A stretch of 64,000 bases of DNA from NCBI RefSeq assembly GCF_051400755.1, contig NZ_JBLFFL010000007.1, forward strand, positions 150,480 to 214,479, written 5' to 3'. Source of the stretch: Parapedobacter sp051400755 (lineage in GTDB: Bacteria; Bacteroidota; Bacteroidia; Sphingobacteriales; Sphingobacteriaceae). The translations under genes were made by a program, and so were the position numbers. The notes below the pieces were generated by a model that did not search any database, was not told where the DNA came from, and saw only the letters and a list, made by a program, of their open reading frames with translations. Below, in pieces: positions 44,788 through 53,140 of the stretch (within the stretch, counting starts at the first letter, position 1; the number at the start of each line of letters is the position of its first letter).

Positions 44788-46440
44788 CTATTTCTTTTTC
44801 TTAGTTGTGATTTCGATCACCCCCTTCTTTCCCTTGTCGCCGTATTTTTCGATCGCCGGCTTCATTTTCCACACGTGTATCGCCTCGATGTTATTCGGGT
44901 CGAGGTGGCTGAGCGCCGCAGAATCACGCTCCTCACCGTCAATGACAATCAACGCGCCGTTGAAGTTACCTGACGGATCGGTCCGACCTAGCTTCACGAT
45001 TACCGTATCGGACGTTCCTGTTGTCACGATATCTCCGCGCTCAATGACCCGCAACGTCACCGGTTTGTCGGATGTCCCGTATCCTATTATACGGATTGCG
45101 GAGTCCTGTTCCACAGGTGTGTCACTCCTCAACGTCACCGTCGGACGGTCTGTGGTATCACGTGACCGCAACGGCCTACCTTCGACGACCACTTCCTTCA
45201 GGTCATCTCTGGCTTTCGCCTTGGTCGTAATGATCACGACCCCATTTACACCGCGTTTGCCATAGAGCGCCGCCGCGGAAGCGTCCTTGAGGACGTTGAT
45301 CGACTGAATTTCGTTTGGATCCAAATTGTTGATCTCGCCATCATACACCTCCCCGTCCACGATCGTTAACGGCAGTGCCGAAGACGATAGTGTATCCTTT
45401 GCCGAGCGCTTGATCACGATGCCAGTTCCCTCAAGGCGAACGTTGGCCGGCTTCGTCGTATCAGCCGACAGCCCCTCTTCTTTTACTGTGTCGGGGGTGA
45501 TCCGTACCGCTTTCACCGTATCTGAAATATCCCCGAGGATAATGGTGTCCACACCCAAGGCGCTCCCCTTGTTTTCCTCTTGGTAGGCCCTGGTCACTGT
45601 CACCACCAGCACGAATGCTGCAATCACCGGCACGGCCAACAGGTACTTCCCCACGTGCAGGGAAGACGATCGTTTCTTATTCATCATCATGATTCTACGT
45701 TTTAGACTTTTCAGATTGAAATTATTCGCTAATGCCGGATTCTGGGAAGCTTGCCCAACTACTTTCAACAAGCTATACTGATAGGTCTTTTTGTCGATAC
45801 CGCTTTGCAGTACCCGCCTGTCGGTGATGAATTCGAGGTTTTCATAGATCGCATGGCGGATCAGCCAGGCGCCGGGATTGAACCAGCAGCACACACTGCT
45901 CAGCTCAGCCAACAGTACGTCCACCGTGTGCAGCTCATTGACGTGGATCTGCTCGTGCTCAAAAATTTCGCCCAGCTCGTGTTCACCGTGATTATACACA
46001 TTGAGGTAGATGTTCCGCCAAAAGGAAAAGGGCAGCACGTTGCCGAACACCTGCCGGTAATGAAACACCCGCCATGTCGCGGGCCGCGACCTCCGGTGGA
46101 TATGCCAGAGGCTGCCCAGCCGCATGAGTAAACGCAATGCGCACCCGATCATCCCTGCCCAAATAGCAGCGATCACCAGAGGCCACCAATCGAACGTGTC
46201 AGCGGGCATCTGCTGCCAGTTCACCAATAAGTGAGCCATCTCCACCGGCATTTCCTGTCGCGCCGCAAACAGGCTATCCACATCGATCAATGGGTAGCAC
46301 ACTGAGAAAAACAAGGCAAACAACAAATAAAACCGATTGAGGTTATAAAAGGTCAGTTTGCGCAATAGCCAACGGTATCCCAGATAAAACAGGACAATGG
46401 AAAGATTGGCTTTTAGCAGGTATATGATGATCTCCGGCAT
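44788..46440 (-). CDS. M56/BlaR1-type membrane protease with plug-like C-terminus
   Basis: The 550-residue protein has three or four membrane helices and the zinc motif HEQIH with the downstream ENLEFITDRRVL, as in M56 proteases. After another hydrophobic segment (YLLAVPVIAAFVLVVTVTRA) the periplasmic part has two copies of a TonB-plug-like piece: DPNEIQSINVLKDASAAALY with GVNGVVIITTK, and DPNNIEAIHVWKMKPAIEKY with GKKGVIEITTK. No penicillin-binding domain is present. The plug-like parts may let the sensor contact an outer-membrane or TonB-related signal; that is inference. It follows its BlaI partner by 2 bp. Confidence 0.86.
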   Translation of the reverse strand: MPEIIIYLLKANLSIVLFYLGYRWLLRKLTFYNLNRFYLLFALFFSVCYPLIDVDSLFAARQEMPVEMAHLLVNWQQMPADTFDWWPLVIAAIWAGMIGCALRLLMRLGSLWHIHRRSRPATWRVFHYRQVFGNVLPFSFWRNIYLNVYNHGEHELGEIFEHEQIHVNELHTVDVLLAELSSVCCWFNPGAWLIRHAIYENLEFITDRRVLQSGIDKKTYQYSLLKVVGQASQNPALANNFNLKSLKRRIMMMNKKRSSSLHVGKYLLAVPVIAAFVLVVTVTRAYQEENKGSALGVDTIILGDISDTVKAVRITPDTVKEEGLSADTTKPANVRLEGTGIVIKRSAKDTLSSSALPLTIVDGEVYDGEINNLDPNEIQSINVLKDASAAALYGKRGVNGVVIITTKAKARDDLKEVVVEGRPLRSRDTTDRPTVTLRSDTPVEQDSAIRIIGYGTSDKPVTLRVIERGDIVTTGTSDTVIVKLGRTDPSGNFNGALIVIDGEERDSAALSHLDPNNIEAIHVWKMKPAIEKYGDKGKKGVIEITTKKKK

Positions 46441-46442
46441 GG

Positions 46443-46808
46443 CTATTCACTTTTATCTTCCTTAATCATCCGGATGATCTCGTCCAGCTCATCTGCACTG
46501 ATCTTCTCCTCTTTGGCGAAAAAACTCACCAGTTCCTTGTATGAATTCTTGAAGTAATCACTCACAAATCCATTCATAAACAGCTTCTTATAATCTTCCT
46601 CCACCACATTTGGTTCATACCGGTAAGCATTAGCGTATTTCACCGCCTTGACATATCCTTTGCGCTGCAGATTTTTGATGGTCGAGGCCAAGGTGGTGTA
46701 AGGCATTTTCTCACCCGGCATGCTATCCAGCAATTCCTTGATAAATCCGCCCTTGTTTCGCCAGATCAACTGCATGGCCTCTTCTTCTTGAATCGTTAAT
46801 TTTTCCAT
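46443..46808 (-). CDS. BlaI/MecI-family repressor
   Basis: The 121-residue protein has the BlaI winged helix (LTIQEEEAMQLIWRNKGGFIKELLDSMP, PYTTLASTIKNLQRKGYV) and a helical dimerisation tail. Its gene is 2 bp upstream of the M56 protease gene, so they are one operon. This is the second such pair in the window; neither has a beta-lactamase nearby. Confidence 0.93.
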   Translation of the reverse strand: MEKLTIQEEEAMQLIWRNKGGFIKELLDSMPGEKMPYTTLASTIKNLQRKGYVKAVKYANAYRYEPNVVEEDYKKLFMNGFVSDYFKNSYKELVSFFAKEEKISADELDEIIRMIKEDKSE

Positions 46809-46905
46809 GGATTTACGTATTTAACGTAAAGGTACGAAAAAAACGTAGATATCCAAATTATTTTTTTTTGAGAATCATTTGCCGCCTTAACCAAGCTATG
46901 CAGGC

Positions 46906-46966
46906 GATTGCAGACAAAACCTAGGAGACGGCAGCGAAGCGAGCCGGATCCAGTTTTGGAGCAATC
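46906..46966. repeat. Intergenic stem-loop with GCAGCGAAGCG core
   Basis: GATTGCAGACAAAAC (46906-46920) and GTTTTGGAGCAATC (46953-46966) are imperfect inverted arms; an inner CGGC/GCCG stem closes a loop containing AGCGAAGCGA. The core GCAGCGAAGCG is shared with the stem-loop at 38988-39030. It may be a small interspersed palindrome or RNA structure. Confidence 0.5.
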
Positions 46967-47076
46967 ACCTCTATTTCCACCCACATAAATTTAACATTAA
47001 AATGGTATCAATAATGCTGCTAAACGCTTTTATATTTTGCCAATTTCATTACATTTGCAATTCATCCGATTAAATT

Positions 47077-48363
47077 ATGTCAGATACAGCTTCAATATCA
47101 TTAAACGGTAAGTCATATGAATTACCTGTTATTACAGGTACAGAAAACGAACAAGGCATTGATATATCCAAGCTCCGCGATGTGTCAGGAGCGATCACCG
47201 TTGACCCAGGATACAAGAATACCGGGGCAACCAAAAGCGCCATCACGTTTTTAGATGGCGAAAAAGGCATCTTGCGTTACCGGGGCTATCCCATTGAACA
47301 GCTGGCAGAACAATCAACCTTTTTGGAAGTTGCTTATTTACTCATATATGGCGAGCTACCGGCTGCCGATACCCTGTCGGATTTCAGGAAGAAAATCAGC
47401 CGCCATACGCTCATCCATGAAGACATGAAGAAGTTCTTTGATGGATTCCCGTCAAAGTCCCATCCCATGGGTCAGCTGTCGTGCTTGGTAGGGGCACTAT
47501 CGGCCTTCTACCCCGAATCGCTCAACCCCAATCCCAGCGAAGAAGATGAAGACCTGACCATCATTAAGCTGTTGGCCAAAATGCCGACAATCGTCTCCTG
47601 GATATACAAGAAGTCGCTCGGCCACCCGGTTATCTATCCCCAAAACGACCTCAACTACGTGCACAACTTCCTGAGCATGACCTTTGGTCAGATCACCGAA
47701 GATATTACCATCGATAAGTCTGTGGTCAGCGCCATGCATAAATTATTGATCCTGCATGCCGACCATGAGCAGAACTGCTCCACGTCCACCGTACGTATCG
47801 TGGGTTCGTCCAATGCCAACCTTTACGCATCCATTTCCGCAGGCATTTCGGCACTTTGGGGACCGCTGCACGGCGGTGCCAACCAAGCGGTCATCGAGAT
47901 GCTCGAAAACATCAAGAATGATGGTGGCGATAGCGCGAAGTGGCTCGCTAAGGCCAAGGACAAAAATGACTCGTTCCGCCTGATGGGTTTCGGACACCGC
48001 GTGTACAAAAATTTCGACCCGCGTGCCAAGATCATCAAGAAGGCCTGTGACGACGTACTCGATAAATTAGGGATTAATGATCCCGTATTGGACATTGCCA
48101 AAGAGTTGGAAGCTGCGGCGTTGAAAGACCAGTATTTTGTAGATCGTAAGCTTTATCCCAATGTAGACTTCTATTCGGGTATTATCTACCGGGCATTGGG
48201 TTTCCCGACGGATATGTTTACGGTATTGTTTGCCCTCGGCAGGTTGCCTGGCTGGATCGCTCAGTGGAAAGAAATGAGGTCCAATAAAGAGCCCATCGGT
48301 CGCCCACGGCAGGTGTACACGGGCAGCACCATCCGCGACTACGTGCCGCTTGACCAGCGCTAG
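47077..48363 (+). CDS. gltA: Citrate synthase
   Basis: The 428-residue enzyme condenses oxaloacetate and acetyl-CoA at the start of the TCA cycle. It has GILRYRGYPIEQLAE, LHADHEQNCSTSTVRIVGSS with a catalytic His, GPLHGGANQAVIEML, GFGHRVYKNFDPRA and the catalytic Asp region NVDFYSGIIYRALGFP. It is a type I hexameric-style protein by its length and N-terminal extension. A TACATTTG box at 47050-47057 may be its -7 element, but no good -33 box stands at the right distance. The nuo genes follow 232 bp downstream. Confidence 0.97.
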   Translation: MSDTASISLNGKSYELPVITGTENEQGIDISKLRDVSGAITVDPGYKNTGATKSAITFLDGEKGILRYRGYPIEQLAEQSTFLEVAYLLIYGELPAADTLSDFRKKISRHTLIHEDMKKFFDGFPSKSHPMGQLSCLVGALSAFYPESLNPNPSEEDEDLTIIKLLAKMPTIVSWIYKKSLGHPVIYPQNDLNYVHNFLSMTFGQITEDITIDKSVVSAMHKLLILHADHEQNCSTSTVRIVGSSNANLYASISAGISALWGPLHGGANQAVIEMLENIKNDGGDSAKWLAKAKDKNDSFRLMGFGHRVYKNFDPRAKIIKKACDDVLDKLGINDPVLDIAKELEAAALKDQYFVDRKLYPNVDFYSGIIYRALGFPTDMFTVLFALGRLPGWIAQWKEMRSNKEPIGRPRQVYTGSTIRDYVPLDQR

Positions 48364-48569
48364 CAATCTGTGCGGTTACCACATCTGCGATTTAAAGCAG
48401 TTGCGTGTCGTTCTTGCCGAATCGGTAACTAAGTCCGATTTCATGCGTTGTATTATTGATGCGGCGGTTCAAGGGCGCATTACCCGGATTGAACTGGTAG
48501 CTATAGCAATCCCTGAGGCAAATAATCTAGTAACTCACTATATATTATCCCATCAAATCCGTATGTTTG

Positions 48570-48586
48570 CACGATAGTTTATCGTG
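48570..48586. promoter_or_regulatory. Small palindrome upstream of nuoH
   Basis: CACGATA-GTT-TATCGTG is a perfect 7-bp inverted repeat ending 9 bp before the nuoH start codon. A TATGTTTG -7-like box (48562-48569) directly precedes it, so it would lie at the transcription start. It could be an operator or a short mRNA hairpin. Confidence 0.45.
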
Positions 48587-48595
48587 TAAAGCAAC

Positions 48596-49669
48596 GTGAT
48601 TTTTTACCTCACATATATTGGTATCGCCATTGCATTATTTGGGTTCATCGCCCTTTTTACGCTGTTCGCGGTGTATAGTGAGCGCAAGATAGCGGGCTTT
48701 GTCCAGGATCGCCTCGGCCCGATGGAAACCGGCAAGTATGGCAGCCTGCAAACCCTCGCTGATATCCTCAAACTTATCCAAAAGGAGCTGATCACCCCCT
48801 CGGCGGCAGACCGGGTATTGTTCCGTGCCGCGCCCGTCATCATCTTTGTGGCGGTATTCCTCGGTTTCATCGTGATGCCATGGGCGCCGGGTATCGCCCC
48901 GGTTGCGCTTCACCTGGGGCTATTTTATGTCATCGCGGTCATCTCCGTGGATGCCATCGGCCTGCTGATGGCCGGATGGGGCTCCAACAATAAATTTTCC
49001 CTGCTCGGCGCCATGCGGGCGGTGGCGCAGATCGTTTCCTATGAGATCCCGGCAGGCATTGCACTGATCGCTGCGATTATGGTGGCACAGTCGCTCGATA
49101 TGCAGGAAATCGCACGCAATCAAGGTACCGAAACGGAAAATAGCCTGCTTTTCCTGGGCTTGTGGGATGTCAGCCGCATCGGCGGGATACTCGCTTGGAA
49201 TGTCTTTCAGGCGCCACACCTGCTGCTCGCCTATGTCATTTTTTTCATCGCCTCCCTCGCGGAGTGCAACCGGGCACCGTTCGATATCCCGGAAGCGGAG
49301 TCGGAATTGGTGGGCGGCTTCCACACTGAATATGGCGGCCTGCGGTTTGCCTTTATTTTTCTCGCAGAGTATGCCATGATGTTTCTGGTAGCAATGGTCG
49401 GCACCGTGGTCTTCCTCGGTGGCTGGAATACACCCCTGCCCAATATCGGAGCAGTGAAGCTGGCAGACTGGACCACCGGAGTCGCTTGGGGGATTTTCTG
49501 GACGCTCTCCAAGACCCTGCTCATCGTGGGGATACAGATGTGGATCAGGTGGACATTGCCCCGCCTGCGCGCCGACCAGCTCATGTCGCTCTGCTGGAAG
49601 GTCCTCACGCCATTGGCATTCCTCTGCATGGCCATCTCGGGCATCTGGCGGGTATGGGTGATGACGTGA
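48596..49669 (+). CDS. nuoH: NADH-quinone oxidoreductase subunit H
   Basis: The 357-residue membrane subunit starts with GTG. It has about eight helices and the NuoH signatures AVYSERKIAGFVQDRLGP, LADILKLIQKELITP, LGAMRAVAQIVSYEIP and ECNRAPFDIPEAESELVGGFHTEYGG split along loops that line the quinone site. It is the first nuo gene here; nuoA-G are not upstream, where gltA lies instead. It forms part of the proton-pumping arm of complex I in the inner membrane. Confidence 0.95.
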   Translation: MIFYLTYIGIAIALFGFIALFTLFAVYSERKIAGFVQDRLGPMETGKYGSLQTLADILKLIQKELITPSAADRVLFRAAPVIIFVAVFLGFIVMPWAPGIAPVALHLGLFYVIAVISVDAIGLLMAGWGSNNKFSLLGAMRAVAQIVSYEIPAGIALIAAIMVAQSLDMQEIARNQGTETENSLLFLGLWDVSRIGGILAWNVFQAPHLLLAYVIFFIASLAECNRAPFDIPEAESELVGGFHTEYGGLRFAFIFLAEYAMMFLVAMVGTVVFLGGWNTPLPNIGAVKLADWTTGVAWGIFWTLSKTLLIVGIQMWIRWTLPRLRADQLMSLCWKVLTPLAFLCMAISGIWRVWVMT

Positions 49670-49708
49670 TTTTAAATCGGAGGAAGGATTAAGGAACAAG
49701 GATAAAAA

Positions 49709-50269
49709 ATGTTTAGAACAGCCTTACATGCATTCATTACCGCAGCGAAGGGGTTAGCCATTACCCTTGCGCACCTGATCGGTGCCCGTAGGTCGCGTCA
49801 TGTGCTGGATGTGCGTAAGGCGGAATATTTTGACAAGCAGGAAGGGGTTACCACGGTGCAGTTCCCCAAGCAGAAAATGCCGATCCCCGAAGTAGCGCGC
49901 TATCAGCTGGATGTCGAAATTGACGACTGCATCGTCTGTGACCTGTGTGCGAAGGCGTGTCCCGTGGATTGCATCACCATTGAATCGGTCAAAGCTACTG
50001 GGGTCATCGGTAAAACCTCCGATGGCAGCGTGAAGCGTCTATATGCCGCGCAATTCGATATCGACATGGCCAAATGCATGTATTGTGGCTTGTGCACCGT
50101 CGTATGCCCTACAGAATGCATTACCATGACTGATCAATACGACCGCAGCATGACGAACCTGGCGGAACTGACGTATGCCTTTGCCGAGATGACACCCGAG
50201 GAGGCAGCGGAAAAACGACGGGAGTGGACACAATTCCAAGCCGAAAAGGAGGCGGCGAAGCGAAAATAA
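49709..50269 (+). CDS. nuoI: NADH-quinone oxidoreductase subunit I
   Basis: This 186-residue subunit carries two 4Fe-4S clusters, shown by CIVCDLCAKACPVDC and CMYCGLCTVVCPTEC. It passes electrons to the quinone-side cluster in the arm of complex I. An AAGGA sequence about 14 bp upstream may be its ribosome-binding site. It lies 39 bp after nuoH and 6 bp before nuoJ. Confidence 0.95.
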   Translation: MFRTALHAFITAAKGLAITLAHLIGARRSRHVLDVRKAEYFDKQEGVTTVQFPKQKMPIPEVARYQLDVEIDDCIVCDLCAKACPVDCITIESVKATGVIGKTSDGSVKRLYAAQFDIDMAKCMYCGLCTVVCPTECITMTDQYDRSMTNLAELTYAFAEMTPEEAAEKRREWTQFQAEKEAAKRK

Positions 50270-50275
50270 CCAGAC

Positions 50276-50818
50276 ATGGAGGCACTCGTGTTTTACGGCA
50301 TTGCAGCGGTGGCGGTTAGTTCAGCCGTCTTATTGGTCAGCATGCGCAACATCGCCAGGGCGCTGTTCCTATTTTTCATTGTCCTTTTTTCCATGGCCGG
50401 ACTGTATGTGTTCGCGCTGGCCGATTTTGTGGCCATCACCCAGATCCTGATCTATGTGGGGGGCGTACTGATCCTCCTGCTGTTTGCATTCATGCTGTCT
50501 AACAAAGAATTGCTCCAGCAGCTCCAAGATAGCACAGCGCACTTCTTCGCCCTGCCCGTTTGGCAAGCGTTACTCATCGCCGTTTCCTTTCTTGCCATAC
50601 TGATATATGCTGCTACGCAAATCGGCGCGGCGGAGCCCGCTTGGATCGCGGATTCCAAGACGGCGGGTACGGCTATTCAGCCGACAGACAATACGATTCA
50701 GCATATCGGCGTGCAGCTCATGACCCAATACCTCCTGCCATTTGAGGTAGCTTCCGTGCTGCTGATGATGGCGTTGATCGGCGCCGCCCACCTGACGCGG
50801 AAGGAGGGCAACCGGTGA
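50276..50818 (+). CDS. nuoJ: NADH-quinone oxidoreductase subunit J
   Basis: The 180-residue membrane protein has five helices and the NuoJ features MRNIARALFLFFIVLFSMAGLYV and FVAITQILIYVGGVLILLLFAFM. It belongs to the membrane arm of complex I. Its stop codon overlaps the nuoK GTG start by 4 bp. Confidence 0.93.
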   Translation: MEALVFYGIAAVAVSSAVLLVSMRNIARALFLFFIVLFSMAGLYVFALADFVAITQILIYVGGVLILLLFAFMLSNKELLQQLQDSTAHFFALPVWQALLIAVSFLAILIYAATQIGAAEPAWIADSKTAGTAIQPTDNTIQHIGVQLMTQYLLPFEVASVLLMMALIGAAHLTRKEGNR

Positions 50819-51120
50819 TTACGCTCAGCCATTTTCTGATCGTCGGCGCCTGCTTGTTTTCGATCGGCCTGTATGCTGTATTGGCCCGCCGCAATGCCAT
50901 CTTGGTGCTGGTGGGGATTGAGTTGATGATCAATGCCGCGATATTGAATCTGGTCGCCTTCGGCCGCTATGACCGGTCGCTCTATGGCGGACAGGTATTT
51001 GCGTTGTTTGCCATTGTGCTGGCAGCCGCCGCGGTGGCTGTCGCCTTAGCCATCATCCTCAATGTCTACAAATTTTACCGATCGGTCAATCCCGAAGACA
51101 TCAAAAACTTAAAAGACTAA
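50815..51120 (+). CDS. nuoK: NADH-quinone oxidoreductase subunit K
   Basis: The 101-residue protein has three helices and the conserved glutamates of NuoK (VLVGIELMINAAILNLVAF and the later helix). GTG is the start codon, coupled to the nuoJ stop. It is an antiporter-like proton-channel subunit of the membrane arm. Confidence 0.94.
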   Translation: MITLSHFLIVGACLFSIGLYAVLARRNAILVLVGIELMINAAILNLVAFGRYDRSLYGGQVFALFAIVLAAAAVAVALAIILNVYKFYRSVNPEDIKNLKD

Positions 51121-51130
51121 AAAAACGACG

Positions 51131-53140
51131 TTGCCTGCATCCACGCTGACATATCCGCTCCTGGCTGCCCTATCGGCGGTGTTGTTGCCGTTCGTTGGCT
51201 TCTTGCTATCCATCCTCTTCGGCAAGCGGGCCAGCCATGGTTCCTTTGCAATCGCCGCCATCGGACTGAGCTTACTGGCCGCCGCCTATACCTGCACGCA
51301 GGTATGGGGACAAGCACCCATCCATATGCAGTGGCATTGGTTTTCGGTCGGTCGGCAAACATTTCATGTGGGGTTGTTGCTCGACAGCATGGGCGCCTTG
51401 ATGCTGGTAGTGGTCTGCCTCGTCGCACTGCTGGTGCACGTTTACTCGGTCGCCTACATGAAGGGCGATCCCGGTACCCACCGCTATTGGGGCTACCTGG
51501 GCCTCTTTTGTTTTGCCATGCTCGGATTGGTGGTGGCCGACAATCTGCTGCTCCTGTACATCTGCTGGGAACTTGTCGGATTTGCTTCCTACCTCCTGAT
51601 CGGCTTCTGGTATACCAAGGACGCGGCCGTACAGGCCAACAAAAAGGCATTCATCGTCAACCGCATCGGCGACGTGGGATTCCTCCTGGGCATTGCCATC
51701 CTATATGGCTATTGCGGCACATTGGATATCCAAACGCTTTTCGGACCGCAGGGAATGTTCGAGACCCCCGGTGCGGTCTCTGCCGGTTGGCTGACGATCA
51801 CCGGACTCGCCTTTTTTCTCGGTGCGGTGGCGAAATCGGCTCAGTTCCCCTTGCACGTCTGGCTGCCGGATGCGATGGAAGGCCCTACGTCGGTATCCTC
51901 CCTCATCCATGCGGCCACGATGGTGGCGGCCGGGGTATTCCTGCTGGCCCGCATTTTTCCGATATTTGATGAAACCACCCTGCTCGTGATCGCTACCACA
52001 GGTGCTGTCACGGCCTTCATCGCTGCCTATTTCGCGCTCACGCAATACGATATCAAAAAAATTCTGGCTTTTTCCACCATCTCCCAGTTGGGGTTCATGA
52101 TGGTGGGCGTCGGCATCGGCATGTATCATGTCGCGTTGTTTCACCTGGTCACGCATGCCTTCTTCAAATGCCTGCTCTTTCTTTGCGCGGGGGCCATCAT
52201 CCACCAGTTGCAGCATATTAATGAACAACACCGGCTGGACATCGACCCGCAAGACATCCGCAACATGGGTGGATTACGCAAGCAAATGCCGGTCACGTTT
52301 ATGACCATGCTTATCGCCTCGCTGGCCTTAGCCGGATTCCCGCTCACGGCCGGTTACCTCTCCAAAGATGCGCTGCTGGTACATTCCTTCGAGTGGGCCG
52401 CCTTGCAGCAGGGCCCGGCCAAGACGATCCCCTATGTGCTGGCAGTGGTCAGCATATTGACCAGCTTTTACATTTTCCGCCTCCTGGCCAGCGTATTTTT
52501 CGCGCGGCGGACCCGTTTACGCGCCGATCTCCGCGTGCATGAGGCCTCGCGTTGGATGCTGATACCGATGGTTTTGCTAGCCATTTGTTCGCTCTTTCCG
52601 CTGTTTACCTTCCACCCGTTGAATGACGGACAGGTATGGCTATTGCAGGAGATCGTACCCGAAATGCCTACATTACCGCCCCTGCGGCTGTTGCACCTGT
52701 TCATACCCGCCTTGGCTACGGTGGCCACGGTGGCGATGGCTGCCCTCGCGTGGCATTGGTATGTCCGGAGGAAATATCCGCTAAAGACATCGGGCGTGTG
52801 GTATAGGTTATCTGAGCACCAAGGATACCTGAATGCCTGTTATGACGTTCTCATCGTGCGCCCGGTTCTCGGATTATCGCGCGCGTTGCTATGGCTAGAC
52901 CAGCAATTGGTCGATGGGGCCGTCAACGGCTTGGCCTCGGCCGGGCGCCGGATATCGGCCCTGGCCGCCTGGATAGACCAGCGTTTGGTGGATGGCATCG
53001 TCCGTCTGGTGGGTAAGCTCGCCTGGGGGCTTGGCAACGTGATGAGGCGCTCGCAGACCGGGCGCATACAACATTATCTCGCCTTGTTGTTTTTTGTTGT
53101 GCTGGTGAGTTTGCTTTACTTTATTTTTGCGCAAGGATGA
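51131..53140 (+). CDS. nuoL: NADH-quinone oxidoreductase subunit L
   Basis: The 669-residue protein has the antiporter-like core: VYSVAYMKGDPGTHRYWGYL, LLLYICWELVGFASYLLIGFW with the key Glu, GAVAKSAQFPLHVWLPDAMEGPTSVSSLIHAATMV and the long C-terminal lateral helix region. TTG is the start codon, chosen because no ATG lies near the conserved N-terminus. It is the distal proton pump of complex I. ATGA overlaps the nuoM start by 4 bp. Confidence 0.95.
   Translation: MPASTLTYPLLAALSAVLLPFVGFLLSILFGKRASHGSFAIAAIGLSLLAAAYTCTQVWGQAPIHMQWHWFSVGRQTFHVGLLLDSMGALMLVVVCLVALLVHVYSVAYMKGDPGTHRYWGYLGLFCFAMLGLVVADNLLLLYICWELVGFASYLLIGFWYTKDAAVQANKKAFIVNRIGDVGFLLGIAILYGYCGTLDIQTLFGPQGMFETPGAVSAGWLTITGLAFFLGAVAKSAQFPLHVWLPDAMEGPTSVSSLIHAATMVAAGVFLLARIFPIFDETTLLVIATTGAVTAFIAAYFALTQYDIKKILAFSTISQLGFMMVGVGIGMYHVALFHLVTHAFFKCLLFLCAGAIIHQLQHINEQHRLDIDPQDIRNMGGLRKQMPVTFMTMLIASLALAGFPLTAGYLSKDALLVHSFEWAALQQGPAKTIPYVLAVVSILTSFYIFRLLASVFFARRTRLRADLRVHEASRWMLIPMVLLAICSLFPLFTFHPLNDGQVWLLQEIVPEMPTLPPLRLLHLFIPALATVATVAMAALAWHWYVRRKYPLKTSGVWYRLSEHQGYLNACYDVLIVRPVLGLSRALLWLDQQLVDGAVNGLASAGRRISALAAWIDQRLVDGIVRLVGKLAWGLGNVMRRSQTGRIQHYLALLFFVVLVSLLYFIFAQG

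Noticed and set aside
48350..48577. Small gene between gltA and nuoH
   Set aside because: It begins inside gltA, has no recognisable family features, and more likely represents leader DNA of nuoH.
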